Program-made: the position numbers and the translations under genes | Source: Massilia sp. PAMC28688 | GTDB taxonomy: Bacteria; Pseudomonadota; Gammaproteobacteria; Burkholderiales; Burkholderiaceae_D | Length of the DNA: 64,000 nucleotides | Reading direction: 5' to 3' | Assembly (NCBI RefSeq): GCF_019443445.1 | Contig: NZ_CP080378.1 | Coordinates: 1,922,001 to 1,986,000, forward strand | In this document: piece after piece, positions 46,340-55,936 of the stretch | Numbering within the stretch: the first letter of the stretch is position 1 | Layout: every line of letters starts with the position of its first letter | The notes under the pieces: model-generated | The model's database searches: none | What the model saw: only the letters and a program-made list of their open reading frames with translations | Told to the model about the DNA's origin: nothing

Positions 46340-47584
46340 TCAATAGCCGGTGGCAATGCGCCCGGAAGAAATTTCCTCGGCGTTGGCCAAGGAAAAAGCG
46401 TGGGCATACGCGGTATTGGAAAAGCAAAAGCCCACGTGGCGCTCGCCCGCTGCCGTGTGATCAAACGACTCCAGTGTGACGGGCTGGTAGCGGCTGGTCT
46501 GCGGTGCCGTCGCCCTGTCCAGCAGGTACAGCACAGCCCCCACGGCGACAGCGAAGACCGGCACCACGAGTACAGTGGTGGGCAGTCCCAGAATGCGGAT
46601 GTGACTGGTGGCCAGGATCAGCGGCAGGCCCGTCAGTAGGAAGGTGCCCGCGGTCAGCAGGCCGGTCTTGACTATGCCCGGACGCACGCGGTCGGCGGTG
46701 GCGGTACACGGTCCGCAGAAAGGCAGTTCCACCCACAGGGCCGAATCGCCCTTGAGCCGGGTGGACAGCTCCACGTCGAGCACGGCCACGTCTTCGCGGG
46801 TGCCGCAGTTGCAGCACATTGCCAGCGGCATGGCGATATCGAGCGAACCCAGGGTGTCGTTGCCGACCAGTTGCAGGATGCTGTATTCGGGCGAGGCATC
46901 GGCCGTGGCGGGCGCGCCTTCCAGCAACTCGCGCTGCTCGTCGAGGAACCCGGCTATCGACAGCGCGCTGCCCTGCGCAATATGCTGCGCCACCCGCGTC
47001 GCCGGAGACACGGTCACTGTCCCGCCGCCGGCCGTGCGCCGGAAGGCGATGGCAGGGCCGTCCTCCGTGGCCACCCAGGTAGGCAAGGCGCGCGGAAACA
47101 GATCAATGAGCACCTTGCCCAGAAAGGCGCCGTAAAACCTGGCAATCTTCCGGGCTTGCTCGGCAGTGTAGCCGTGGCGGCCGGCGTCGATGTCGGCGGC
47201 AATACGGCTGACGCTGCGCGCGTCGTAGCGCGGCTCGCCGCCGTGCTCGTCCCTGAGCGTGGCCAGGATGTGGCGGGCGCAGGTTTCAAGCCGGGCCAGC
47301 TCGCGCGCCGGCAGCGGTGCGCCGGCCGGGGCGGCAGCGTCCCTGCTGCGAGCAGTACTGTGGGGCGCCACTTCCGCCAGCAAGCCGCAGCGCTCCAGCG
47401 CCGCCTTGTACTTGATGGCGGCCGGCAGTGCGAGGGATTTTTTGACGGTGATGCGCTTGCCGCTGGTGAGGGCGGACAATTCGTGCGCAGGCCGCTTGAA
47501 CAGCGCCGCCAGCAAATCTGCCGAGTGCGCGCGGCTGAAGCCGTCCTTGAGGCCGACGGCCACGATACGATACGTCTGCTCCAC
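46340..47584 (-). CDS. Membrane protein with N-terminal interaction module and zinc-ribbon-like centre
   Basis: The 414-residue protein starts with a ~70-residue module (YRIVAVGLKDGFSRAHSADL ... KRITVKKSLALPAAIKYKAAL). I recall this module at the N-terminus of assorted proteobacterial membrane proteins, and it recalls the L7/L12 C-terminal fold. The middle, from about residue 95, contains a helical region. Around 270-310 lie two cysteine pairs (CCNCG and CGPC) that could bind zinc, followed by two membrane helices (LLTAGTFLLTGLPLILA; TVLVVPVFAVAVGAVLYLL). No function is known. It is co-directional with the M1 aminopeptidase downstream. Confidence 0.65.
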   Translation of the reverse strand: MEQTYRIVAVGLKDGFSRAHSADLLAALFKRPAHELSALTSGKRITVKKSLALPAAIKYKAALERCGLLAEVAPHSTARSRDAAAPAGAPLPARELARLETCARHILATLRDEHGGEPRYDARSVSRIAADIDAGRHGYTAEQARKIARFYGAFLGKVLIDLFPRALPTWVATEDGPAIAFRRTAGGGTVTVSPATRVAQHIAQGSALSIAGFLDEQRELLEGAPATADASPEYSILQLVGNDTLGSLDIAMPLAMCCNCGTREDVAVLDVELSTRLKGDSALWVELPFCGPCTATADRVRPGIVKTGLLTAGTFLLTGLPLILATSHIRILGLPTTVLVVPVFAVAVGAVLYLLDRATAPQTSRYQPVTLESFDHTAAGERHVGFCFSNTAYAHAFSLANAEEISSGRIATGY

Positions 47585-47677
47585 TTCCGCCCCGCTAAGA
47601 TGTGATCCCGGCCAGGCGGCCGTCAGGGTGGCGATTATAGCAATGAATAAGGGTGAAAGCGGCTCCCCGCCTCACTT

Positions 47678-47878
47678 TCAGCGGGGCTGGCGGTCGGCCA
47701 GTACGCTGCGGCGCAGGCGCACGCCCGGGGTGAGGATGCCGCCCACCAGGCCCCAGGCGCCGGCCCAGCGCGCGGCCCTGGCCTTTCCAGCCGCGCTCGG
47801 CGCGTCGATGGCGCGCTCGATGGCTTGGGCCATGCGCATCCTGGCATACACTTTTCGGTCTTTTTTGCTGGCGTCCAT
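47678..47878 (-). CDS. Small basic hypothetical protein
   Basis: Starting at 47878 (MDASKKDRKVYARMRMAQAI) the 66-residue product is Arg/Ala-rich with one weakly hydrophobic segment (WAGAWGLVGGILTPGV). A longer reading to 47965 lacks support. No family is recognised. Confidence 0.5.
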   Translation of the reverse strand: MDASKKDRKVYARMRMAQAIERAIDAPSAAGKARAARWAGAWGLVGGILTPGVRLRRSVLADRQPR

Positions 47879-47983
47879 GGCGGGTCCACAACGTGCCGGT
47901 AGCTGCACAATACTGCACCGCTTCGCAGGCGACGGTTCGCTGCCGAACCGACCGGCGGAAATCACCTGGCGCAGCAGTGGGTA

Positions 47984-48220
47984 TCAGGACGGTTCCTTGG
48001 AATCGTACTGGTCCCGCACATGCTTGCTGATGTAGCCGGACAAGCCCTTGCCTTCGCGCGCCAGGCGCTTCATCTCCTGCACGTGATGGCGTCCCGCCCG
48101 CGCGTGCGAATAGGTGTAGACCGTACCGTCAACAAAGCGTACCCGGATCGACGCCGGCGCCGATTCATATTCCACCACGCCCGACTCCCCGCTGAGCCGG
48201 CGGTAAGGCACCATGTTCAT
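47984..48220 (-). CDS. KTSC-like small protein
   Basis: The 78-residue protein (76 from the second ATG) has VVEYESAPASIRVRFVDGTV, then YTYSHARAG and a C-terminal GLSGYISKHV. This is close to the pattern of KTSC domains, small proteins associated with tRNA synthetases or RNA-binding contexts. Assignment is by pattern only. It sits just downstream of the DUF2269 gene on the same strand. Confidence 0.65.
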   Translation of the reverse strand: MNMVPYRRLSGESGVVEYESAPASIRVRFVDGTVYTYSHARAGRHHVQEMKRLAREGKGLSGYISKHVRDQYDSKEPS

Positions 48221-48229
48221 CGCCAGTCC

Positions 48230-48694
48230 CTACACCGGTTTGCTGACCATCAGCCAGAACACGATCACGAGCGCAAAAAAGGCTGGAATGCCGAGCAGCG
48301 TCCAGGTACGCAGGTAGCGCCAGTATTGCTCGGGCAAGTCGGTGCCGTCGCGCGCTGCCACCTGGGCCATGTCGCGCATCTTGATCTGGATCCAGACCAC
48401 CGGCAGCCAGCAGGCCCCGGCCACGAAATACAGGACGATGGACCACATGATCCAGCGGCTTTCCCACGGAAAACCCGCCAGGTGAATCAGGTAAAAGCCG
48501 GTCAGCGGCTGAATCACCACGGTGGTGGCCGTGAAAATCCAGTCCGCCAGCACCACATGGCGGCTGACCACGGCAATGGCGCGCACATCGCGCGACAGGC
48601 TGGTAAACAGCATGTAGAAGGCCGAGCCGATTCCCGTGCCAAACAAGAATGTGGACGACAGGATATGCAGCCACTTAACGATCAGGTATTCCAT
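48230..48694 (-). CDS. DUF2269-family membrane protein
   Basis: The 154-residue protein has four hydrophobic helices and begins MEYLIVKWLHILSSTFLFGT, the DUF2269 signature with its conserved histidine. The start abuts the stop of the upstream SDR-DoxX gene with no gap (TAGATG), so the two are co-translated. DUF2269 proteins commonly pair with this SDR-DoxX type. Function is unknown, possibly a redox or haem-related membrane protein. Confidence 0.88.
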   Translation of the reverse strand: MEYLIVKWLHILSSTFLFGTGIGSAFYMLFTSLSRDVRAIAVVSRHVVLADWIFTATTVVIQPLTGFYLIHLAGFPWESRWIMWSIVLYFVAGACWLPVVWIQIKMRDMAQVAARDGTDLPEQYWRYLRTWTLLGIPAFFALVIVFWLMVSKPV

Positions 48695-49972
48695 CTATTT
48701 TTCCTCAAGTTCATAAAGCAGCCAGATGGCCGCCAGCATGGGCAGGTTCTTGGTCAACGGCCCGTAGGGATGCAGCACGAACTCCGGCAGCTTCCAGGCA
48801 ATGAATACCGTGTAAAAGCCGATCAGGCCCAGTTGCAGCAGCCACAGCCAGCGGCGGCGCCTGAGCAGCAGCGTGCCAATACCCAGCAGCAGGTCGACGC
48901 CCACGGCGCCGTACAGCATGAGCGGCGCATAGGCGGGTGGCACGCCCGAGCGTTCCAGCAATTGATAGCTGTCCTGCACCGGATACACGCCGGCCGAGAC
49001 AATGGCCGTGGCAATCCACACGAAGGCAATTGACCAGCGCAGCAGCGGCAGCAGCCAGCCCAGTTTGGCCTGCGCACGTTCGGCTGCGGGATTGTCGACG
49101 AAGGTGTCGGGACTGCGCGCAGGCCGTCCCAGCAGGCGCGCGGTGATGTCGGCATCGGCATGGTTGCCGCGGTTGAGCATGCGCAGCGCATCGGGATCGA
49201 GCCAGCCCAGCTTCAAGCGGGCCAGCAGGCCGGCCACGAAACCGGGCAGCGGCAGCACGGGCAGGCGCCCCATGCCCATGCCAGCGCGCAGGGTACGCAG
49301 GTATTGCGTGAACGGCAGCGCCACCGGTCCTACCAGGGGCACGCGGCGCGCCGTGCCGTTGTCGCCGGCGACCGGCAAGGGCTGGCGGATCAGGGCCGCC
49401 ATGGCCGCCACCAGGTCGTCCACGTGGATGGGCTGCACCAGCTGGGGCGCGCGTCCGAAACGCATGCTGAACGGCATGCTGGCCAGGGTCTTGAAGGCAG
49501 TCGCACTGGCGCCGTCATTGCCGTACACGAGCGAGGGCTGGACGATAAACGAGCGCAGCGGCAGGCGCGCCAGGAAGTCGTCGGCCGCTTTTTTGGACAG
49601 GTGATAGGGCGTGTCGGCATCCTTGTCTGCGCCCAGAGCCGACAGGTGCAGCACCAGGCGCACGCTGTCGGACTCGGCGCAGGCGGCAAACAGGGCGCAG
49701 GGCGTCTCGGTATGCAGCCTGGCAAATGTCTGCTTGCCTTGCTCCCGGAATATGCCCACGGCATTGATGACGGCGTCGACATTGCGCAGGTGCGCCAGCC
49801 ATACGGATTTATCGGTATCCTGAACAAAATCGGCAGCGATGTACGTGAGGCGGGCGTGGTGGGACGGCGGCGGACGGCGCACCGCGCACACCAGGTGGTG
49901 GCCTTCTGCCAGCAATGCCGCCAGCAAGTGTTTTCCTATGAATCCGCTTGCTCCTGTCAGCAAGATCCGCAT
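48695..49972 (-). CDS. NAD-dependent epimerase/SDR fused to DoxX-like domain
   Basis: The 425-residue protein starts MRILLTGASGFIGKHLLAAL, an atypical/extended SDR nucleotide motif. The N-terminal ~290 residues resemble NmrA-like sugar or ubiquinone-type reductases. The last ~130 residues are a four-helix DoxX-like membrane domain (LLRWSIAFVWIATAIVSAGV ... GVDLLLGIGTLLL). AGGAG lies upstream of the ATG. Together with DUF2269 it forms a compact two-gene operon, and the pairing suggests a membrane-attached oxidoreductase. Confidence 0.9.
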   Translation of the reverse strand: MRILLTGASGFIGKHLLAALLAEGHHLVCAVRRPPPSHHARLTYIAADFVQDTDKSVWLAHLRNVDAVINAVGIFREQGKQTFARLHTETPCALFAACAESDSVRLVLHLSALGADKDADTPYHLSKKAADDFLARLPLRSFIVQPSLVYGNDGASATAFKTLASMPFSMRFGRAPQLVQPIHVDDLVAAMAALIRQPLPVAGDNGTARRVPLVGPVALPFTQYLRTLRAGMGMGRLPVLPLPGFVAGLLARLKLGWLDPDALRMLNRGNHADADITARLLGRPARSPDTFVDNPAAERAQAKLGWLLPLLRWSIAFVWIATAIVSAGVYPVQDSYQLLERSGVPPAYAPLMLYGAVGVDLLLGIGTLLLRRRRWLWLLQLGLIGFYTVFIAWKLPEFVLHPYGPLTKNLPMLAAIWLLYELEEK

Positions 49973-50056
49973 GTGTGCTCCTGGTCTGGCTGGTCATACA
50001 ACGGGATAGAGACGTGCATCGACCGCAAGTTCAACAATCGAGACGAGGAGAATTAT

Positions 50057-50533
50057 ATGGAAAATTGGACAACAGCGATGAAGCGTGGCGTGCTCTCGGG
50101 CAGCTCGGCCAGTGTGATCTCCACCCTGGCGCTGGCCGCGCTTGGCAAACGCGAGACCAACAGCATGTTTGCGCCCACTAATGCGGTCAGTCACTGGATC
50201 TGGGGCGACAAGGCCTTTAACCACAACGGCCCGTCGCTGCGCTATACCGTCACCGGCTACCTGATCCACCATGCCAGCGCCACTTTCTGGGGCGTGCTGT
50301 TCGAGCGTCTGCTGGGACGCAAGCTCGACAACAAGGGCGTGGCGGCGACCCTCGCCACGTCTGCAGCGGCGACCGCGGTGGCCTGCCTGACCGACTACAA
50401 GCTCACGCCGCAGCGCCTGCAGCCGGGCTTTGACGAGCGCCTGTCCAAGGAGTCGGTGGCGCTGGTGTACGGCGCTTTTGCCGTCGGCCTGTTTGCCGCC
50501 ACCATGCTCATGCACCGCAAGCAGGACAAGTAA
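50057..50533 (+). CDS. Hypothetical membrane protein (DUF1440-like)
   Basis: The ATG at 50057 has GACGAGGAG upstream and starts MENWTTAMKRGVLSGSSASV. The 158-residue protein has hydrophobic segments at both ends (VISTLALAALGK; VALVYGAFAVGLFAATMLM) and His/Trp-rich loops (NAVSHWIWGDKAFNHNGPSL). This resembles DUF1440 membrane proteins. It is divergent from the SDR-DoxX operon. A much longer in-frame reading from 49160 covers that operon's antisense and is not real. Confidence 0.7.
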   Translation: MENWTTAMKRGVLSGSSASVISTLALAALGKRETNSMFAPTNAVSHWIWGDKAFNHNGPSLRYTVTGYLIHHASATFWGVLFERLLGRKLDNKGVAATLATSAAATAVACLTDYKLTPQRLQPGFDERLSKESVALVYGAFAVGLFAATMLMHRKQDK

Positions 50534-50623
50534 AGAAGCGATGGCGGCTGTCACCCTGGCCGCGCATGCGTCAAGGTGACACCATGATTGCCCGCATGGC
50601 CTGGCGGGCCGGCGCTACGCAGA

Positions 50624-53116
50624 TCAGAACGTGTAGCTGGCCCTTGCGTACACGAAGCGCCCGCCACGGCCATACGGCGCGTAGTTGGGGAAGGGCGTAT
50701 TGCCGGTGCCATTGATCGATACCGGTACCGATTCCGGATACTCGTCGCTGATGTTTTCCACGCCGAACGCCAGGTTGATGCGGCGGCTGAGCGCGTAACG
50801 CGACTCAATGTCCACAATCGTCTTGGGCGAAATGAGCACGTCCGGCGCCGATCCCGTGCCCGGGGAGAGCACTTCGCCATAGCGGGTGGCGCGCAGCGTG
50901 ATGCCGGCGTCGCCCAGCTTCCAGTTGACGCTGGCATTGATCTTGTTGCGCGGCTGGCCGCGCTCGATCGTCAGGCGGTTGACGCGCGCAAACAGGGGCG
51001 GCGCGGGCTCAAATTGCTGCAGCACTGCCAGCTCCGGCACCTTGGTCACTTCCGTCTTGCTGAAGTTGCCTGCCAGCGTGAAATCAAACTTGCCTGCCGC
51101 CCCAGCATTCATGGGCCATGCCAGCACCACATCCACGCCTTCGTTGGTGGTATCGACACCGTTGATAAAGAAGCGCCCGCCGCCGCCGGCGTAGCCATTG
51201 GCCCGCAGAAAGGCTTGCACCGCCGGCTGGTTGAGGTTTTCGGACAGCACAATGCGGTCTTCCACATCAATCCGGTAGGCATCGACCGTCAGGTTCACGC
51301 TGCCAAAGCGCATGACCGCGCCCAGGGACAGGTTGACGGACTTTTCCGCCTCCAGCGGCTTGGCGCCCAGGAATGCGGCCACAGGATCGGTCGGGCGGAA
51401 CGTGGTGATTTCAAACGGCACGCCGTTCAGGAAATTGGTGGAGGTGGTGGTGAAATATTGCTGCTGGGGCGAAGGCGCGCGAAAGCCGTTTTGCAGCGAT
51501 CCGCGCAGGGCGAACGACTTGTTGAAGTCGTAGCGGCTGGCCAGCTTGCCGGCCAGGCTGTTGCCGTAGTCGGAATAATGCTCGGCGCGGATCGCGGCCG
51601 AGGCCAGCAGCTTGTCGGTGATGTTCGCTTCCACGTCCACGAACGCGCCCACGGCCGTGCGGGCGGCATCGATGGCATCCTTTTGCTGAAAGCCCGGAAA
51701 CACCTGGGCGCCCGGCGCGGCGATGCCGCCGTTAGGCAGCGGGAAGTTTCCCTGGCGGTAGGAGTCCGGCTCGCCCGCATACAGCTTGTAGCCTTCGCGC
51801 CGGCCTTCCATGCCCACCGCCACGTTCAGGGGCGAGGCCAGGCCGGCCACGGCATAGGTGCGCACGCCGGTCAGGTTCAATACCAGCTGATTGTACGAAT
51901 AGCCGCCGGCATCGAATTCGGTCTTGCTGGTGGGCCCGAGCGAGCGGTTGAGCGAATTTTCGATGGTGTACATCATCTTGTTGTTGCCAAAGCCGAGCGA
52001 CATGTCCATGTCCCACTGCTCCAGCGTCCAGTTCACCCCGCCGGTGGCGCTGAAGTCGTCCACCACCGGCGCGATGATGGGCAAAAAGCCGTCCGGGTAG
52101 ATCGAGGGAATGTTGCGCGCGTCGGCCGGGCCGCGGAACTGGCCGGCGGACTTTGCATCGCGCCGCTGGTAGCTCGACCAGCCATAGATCTTGGCGCCGT
52201 TGGCCAGGGTATTGCCGGCGTTGACGAACAGCGTGGCCTGTTTGAGTTCCGGTTCGCCATACCAGGCATTGAAGCGGTTGATGGTGGTTTCGCGCGGATC
52301 GAAACCGCCGCCGGGCGGCACCGGGTACTGGCGCCGCACATCGTAGCCGCTGCGTTCGGTGTGACGCTGGTCCTTGATTTCTGCTGCCAGCGTGATGTGG
52401 CCGGTCTCACCCCATGGCAAGCCTTTCCAGATGCTGGCCGTGCCGATCTGGCCGTCGGTGCGCTTGCGCGAATTCTGTACACCATAAGGGGCGCCGGCCG
52501 GCGGGGTGCCAACGATGAAGTCGTATTCGGTCACGCGGCCGCCGTAGCTGATGGTCGCTTCCCCGCCTTCGCGGTTGGTGCGCAGGCGCAGATTGACCAC
52601 GCCCGAGATGGCATCGGAACCGTACTGGGCGGCGGCGCCGTCGCGCAGCACTTCGATGGTCTTGATGATGGCGGTCGGGATCGTGTTCAGGTCCACCGAG
52701 GCCGAGCCACGCCCGATGGTGCCGTTGGTGTTGACCAGGGACGACGTATGGCGGCGCTTGGAATTGACCAGCACCAGCGTCTGGTCCGGACCCATGCCGC
52801 GCAGGGTGGCGGGGCGGATGGTGTCGGTGCCATCGGCCAGGCCCGGGCGGGGGAAATTGAGCGAAGGCAGGGCGATCGACAGCGCCTGCGACAGTTCAGT
52901 GGTGCCGGCGTTCTTGATGGAATCGGCAGAAATGATGTCGACCGGCGAGGCGGTATCGAGCGCGGTGCGGTTGGCAACCCGGGTGCCGGTGACTACCACC
53001 GTGGCCGCTTCCGCCACGGATGCGGGCTGGACCTGCGCCTGGGCCGGCGCGTTGCTGAAGAGGGCGATGACAGCCACGGCAATGAGGGTTTGTTTGGGCG
53101 TGAAGGCGTCGTGCAT
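50624..53116 (-). CDS. TonB-dependent outer-membrane receptor
   Basis: The 830-residue protein has a signal peptide (IAVAVIALFSNAPAQAQVQP). The plug domain has VVVTGTRVANRTALDTAS and IETIEVLRDGAAAQYGSDA-like motifs (IIKTIEVLRDGAAAQYGSDA), and a large beta-barrel ends YARASYTF. The plug pattern fits the iron/cobalamin-type or oligosaccharide TonB receptors of this group. No dedicated partner genes are adjacent. The gene is separated from the next gene upstream (the PEP-CTERM protein) by about 660 bp of non-coding DNA. Confidence 0.93.
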   Translation of the reverse strand: MHDAFTPKQTLIAVAVIALFSNAPAQAQVQPASVAEAATVVVTGTRVANRTALDTASPVDIISADSIKNAGTTELSQALSIALPSLNFPRPGLADGTDTIRPATLRGMGPDQTLVLVNSKRRHTSSLVNTNGTIGRGSASVDLNTIPTAIIKTIEVLRDGAAAQYGSDAISGVVNLRLRTNREGGEATISYGGRVTEYDFIVGTPPAGAPYGVQNSRKRTDGQIGTASIWKGLPWGETGHITLAAEIKDQRHTERSGYDVRRQYPVPPGGGFDPRETTINRFNAWYGEPELKQATLFVNAGNTLANGAKIYGWSSYQRRDAKSAGQFRGPADARNIPSIYPDGFLPIIAPVVDDFSATGGVNWTLEQWDMDMSLGFGNNKMMYTIENSLNRSLGPTSKTEFDAGGYSYNQLVLNLTGVRTYAVAGLASPLNVAVGMEGRREGYKLYAGEPDSYRQGNFPLPNGGIAAPGAQVFPGFQQKDAIDAARTAVGAFVDVEANITDKLLASAAIRAEHYSDYGNSLAGKLASRYDFNKSFALRGSLQNGFRAPSPQQQYFTTTSTNFLNGVPFEITTFRPTDPVAAFLGAKPLEAEKSVNLSLGAVMRFGSVNLTVDAYRIDVEDRIVLSENLNQPAVQAFLRANGYAGGGGRFFINGVDTTNEGVDVVLAWPMNAGAAGKFDFTLAGNFSKTEVTKVPELAVLQQFEPAPPLFARVNRLTIERGQPRNKINASVNWKLGDAGITLRATRYGEVLSPGTGSAPDVLISPKTIVDIESRYALSRRINLAFGVENISDEYPESVPVSINGTGNTPFPNYAPYGRGGRFVYARASYTF

Positions 53117-53777
53117 GGAACTCCCGATGAAAGATTGCTAAAACGTTAAAGCAATACTGGGACGTCGCCAGCGCAATGTCAATTGTGGACACAAAGCTGT
53201 CTGCGGGATAACAACAGTCGAGGGGTATTTGTCAGGAAGAGGTAAGGCGGCGTGGAGCAGCGAGCTCTGGGTGGATGCGTCTTCCAGTAGATCACCGCGT
53301 GCAGGCGAGCAGGAGGTGTCAAGTCAATTCGCAAGAAATGCTGATGTTGCTTACTCCCCTCGTGGATCTAGCCAAAGCAAAAGGAGCATGATGCGCATGC
53401 ACGAACGATCGACGAGCCCGTGGATGGCTGTGAAATTCCACGCAGAGCACTTGAGAGGGCAGGAATCACAGCCCAGTACGGGCGGACGTCACGCGTACTC
53501 GCAAAAACATTCTCTACGAATGAAACTTGGATGTTATGTGCTGTTTCGTCCCCTTACTGAAGCACGGGCGGTCTTTGAAACCGCGAACCGTTATCTCGCT
53601 AATCGTAATAGTTTCGCTATCTCGTCATTCAATAGTGTCGGGATATTTTACAGTTCGAGGCACAAATCTGGCAATTTTCGACGCAACTCAGTGTTTTCAA
53701 GCCAATAAGTAGATGTGGCTCGTTATTTGCTTGCCAGCAATGTAGCAGTCCCCGTCACCCCCTAAACCTAATTCATC
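53117..53777. other. 661-bp stretch between divergent genes
   Basis: This lower-GC stretch should hold promoters for the TonB receptor and the PEP-CTERM gene. A plus-strand frame at 53229-53708 has no recognisable protein features, and its codon use does not resemble neighbours, so no gene is called. Confidence 0.45.
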
Positions 53778-54446
53778 ATGAAAAAAATTATCGCTCTTGC
53801 CGCGTTTGCGGTATTTTCTAGCAACGCTATTGCCGGCTATACCCAATACGGATTTGGCGGCCCATTATCCGGTTATTTTATTCAGAGAGATGATGACCAG
53901 TCAATCTCCTACTTCTATGTCAATTTGCCAATCGAGGACTATCCGCGGGACACACCTTTCACAATGGTTCTTCAGCCCATCGGTGGCGAAGGTTCTACTC
54001 GCCTTACAGACGCTAGTACTTACTTCCGAAGGAACGGCCCCACGAATTTTTCAATTTTCAGTGACTTTGGAGGAGACCAATTTACTACTTTCGCTGTTTC
54101 GTTTTCGCGCGGCAAACAAGGGAATTTTTCCTACACAGCGAATTACCATAGCACTATTTACGGCTGCTATAGTGAGTGTGTTTTTAGCAGTTTCGCTGGT
54201 TCGCACGTTGGCACGGCTAGCAAAGGAACAGTTAACGCAGATCTTGCAGCCTATTTGGATCAAAGTGGCGGATATTACGATGGCGTAACTCGGATTACTC
54301 CTTCATTCCTTCCCACGAATAACGTCCCAGAGCCGGGCAGTCTCGCTTTATTAGGGTTGAGTGTAGCGGCCTTACTCGTTATGCGCCAGAAGCAACTACC
54401 GATAGGCAAAAGCCAGCGGCGAAGCAAGAACGAAACGCCCACTTGA
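53778..54446 (+). CDS. PEP-CTERM-sorted surface protein
   Basis: The 222-residue protein has a signal peptide (MKKIIALAAFAVFSSNAIAG), a beta-rich body with many Phe/Tyr/Ser, and the sorting signal VPEPGSLALLGLSVAALLVM followed by basic residues. PEP-CTERM proteins are cleaved and processed by an exosortase and are usually linked to exopolysaccharide or floc matrix. The basic tail here runs about 20 residues beyond the helix, longer than typical. The base composition is lower in GC than core genes. Confidence 0.88.
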   Translation: MKKIIALAAFAVFSSNAIAGYTQYGFGGPLSGYFIQRDDDQSISYFYVNLPIEDYPRDTPFTMVLQPIGGEGSTRLTDASTYFRRNGPTNFSIFSDFGGDQFTTFAVSFSRGKQGNFSYTANYHSTIYGCYSECVFSSFAGSHVGTASKGTVNADLAAYLDQSGGYYDGVTRITPSFLPTNNVPEPGSLALLGLSVAALLVMRQKQLPIGKSQRRSKNETPT

Positions 54447-54680
54447 ATGACATAGCCGCGATCAAAAATCGCCAGTGGCTGCACTCAAGAAAATCGACTT
54501 GAAGCTGGAATCAACTGACAAAACGCATACCTCGGTGAACGGTCCGGATGCCCTTCCAGGATGAAGCGCCGCGAAAAACATTGTTAAAAAACTCACCCGG
54601 CGGTACGATGATTCGTTTTTTGAGGAAGTCGGAGGGAGGCCCCTCAAACGGCTTCGTATGCTAGCGTAACAGGACGTCCA

Positions 54681-54995
54681 ATGGAATTTAATCGTATAGT
54701 CTCGTGGCTGTGTATGTTCCTCGCGGTTGCGCTATTAATAGTCTCGTCCGGCGGCAGTTCCGCGAGCGCCTGCCGCAACGCAGGTTGTGTTGGTGCCGGT
54801 CTGGGCGAAGCCATTGTGCTTATTGCAGCTGAAATCCTGCTTGTTCTGGTTGCAACTGTGTTCGCAACGCGGGCGTTTAACCGTATCGATGGAACTCCCT
54901 CCACCTTGCGAATCATCGAACTATGGATTTTCAGGTTGCCAATGATCGGTGCGATGCTCATGCTGTTGAGTATAGTGTTTACGATTGCGTCGTGA
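54681..54995 (+). CDS. Hypothetical membrane protein, 104 residues
   Basis: The frame has three hydrophobic helices (IVSWLCMFLAVALLIVSSGG; EAIVLIAAEILLVLVATVFA; LPMIGAMLMLLSIVFTIAS) with a short Cys-containing loop (ASACRNAGC). No family is recognised. It is stand-alone in a lower-GC stretch. Confidence 0.6.
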   Translation: MEFNRIVSWLCMFLAVALLIVSSGGSSASACRNAGCVGAGLGEAIVLIAAEILLVLVATVFATRAFNRIDGTPSTLRIIELWIFRLPMIGAMLMLLSIVFTIAS

Positions 54996-55267
54996 AACCA
55001 CTAGTCTGTTCGCCGGAGCGCCCCTAAGGGCACTCAATCCGGTTAGCGATGCGAGCCAAGGGCAGGCAAGCGCGGCGTTGTCACGTTGCCGGCGAGGGCT
55101 CTACTTGCTGTGCGGAACGCGCCTCTAATTGTTACCAGAGCAAAGGTTGCCTCATGCTGTGCCAGAACAGCATCGCTGTGCGCCAACGCCGAGTTGCGAT
55201 AGCTCGCTTCCCTGGCCAGCGCATGCTAATTATTCAATGGTTGCTGAAAAAAAAGGACGGTCTGTGG

Positions 55268-55828
55268 ATGAACTTTTTTGTTTCGCTGCTGGCAGTCTTA
55301 CTTACTTCTTCCGCGTTTGCTGCAGAACCAGCCCAAACACGGCTTATCGGTTTCTACACAAATATGGTAACCGAAGGTAAAGACGACCCGCATTTTCTTG
55401 CGGGCTACAATATTAGCCTGTACAGCAAGGGGGAACGGACGCTGGTGCACATTGGCGTGGCTAATGGAAGTACAGAACCGGTCTCGGCCGCGGTCAAGAG
55501 CGTTGCCTACGATCCCGTTACGCGTCGGCTCAAGTTTTGCGCGGTATATTCGACGGGGCTGGAACACGGCCCAGGACAAGGCGCTCCGCGCGAAGCCTTG
55601 CGCACCCTCACTTTCAGCGGTATTGTTCACCCAAACTCGATTAAGGGAACGATGGCGATCAGGGATGTTTGCTGCGCCGGGTGCCGCACCTCGTACAGTC
55701 GGGCCAAGCTAAAGCGCATCAAACATGCCGGGCGGACTGGAGAGCTAATAGAGTATCCGTTGAAGGATGGCGGGCAGAGTGGCGCCCTCCGCGGGTCCTC
55801 TTGCAAGATCGAAAGTAGCACTCTATGA
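55268..55828 (+). CDS. Secreted hypothetical protein, 186 residues
   Basis: The ATG at 55268 gives a signal peptide MNFFVSLLAVLLTSSAFAAE; a distant AAGGA provides a weak ribosome site, and an in-frame ATG at 55224 would place extra basic residues before it. The mature part is beta-rich with paired cysteines (VCCAGCRTS). I recognise no family. It lies in the third accessory-looking stretch. Confidence 0.6.
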   Translation: MNFFVSLLAVLLTSSAFAAEPAQTRLIGFYTNMVTEGKDDPHFLAGYNISLYSKGERTLVHIGVANGSTEPVSAAVKSVAYDPVTRRLKFCAVYSTGLEHGPGQGAPREALRTLTFSGIVHPNSIKGTMAIRDVCCAGCRTSYSRAKLKRIKHAGRTGELIEYPLKDGGQSGALRGSSCKIESSTL

Positions 55829-55888
55829 CTGTAACGTTCCGAGACTGACGGGCACCACCTCCAGCTACCATTTCATTGTCGGCTATTT

Positions 55889-55936
55889 GCCGAACTCGGC
55901 CGTTCGACTACCGAATAGCAGATTCTCGAATTGGAA
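55889..55936. repeat. Dispersed intergenic repeat, copy 2
   Basis: CTCGGCCGTTCG, AGCAGATT and CGAATTGGAA appear in the same order and spacing as in copy 1 at 5363-5410. The surrounding 290 bp (55829-56119) otherwise show no gene. Confidence 0.4.

Noticed and set aside
49160..50056. Long N-terminal extension of the DUF1440-like gene
   Set aside because: It lies antisense to the SDR-DoxX operon and lacks features; the start at 50057 has a good ribosome site.
50588..53149. 853-codon frame antisense to the second TonB receptor
   Set aside because: It is a shadow of high third-position GC, with no recognisable protein.
53229..53708. 159-codon plus-strand frame
   Set aside because: There is no signal peptide or domain, amino-acid use is odd, and a ribosome site is absent.
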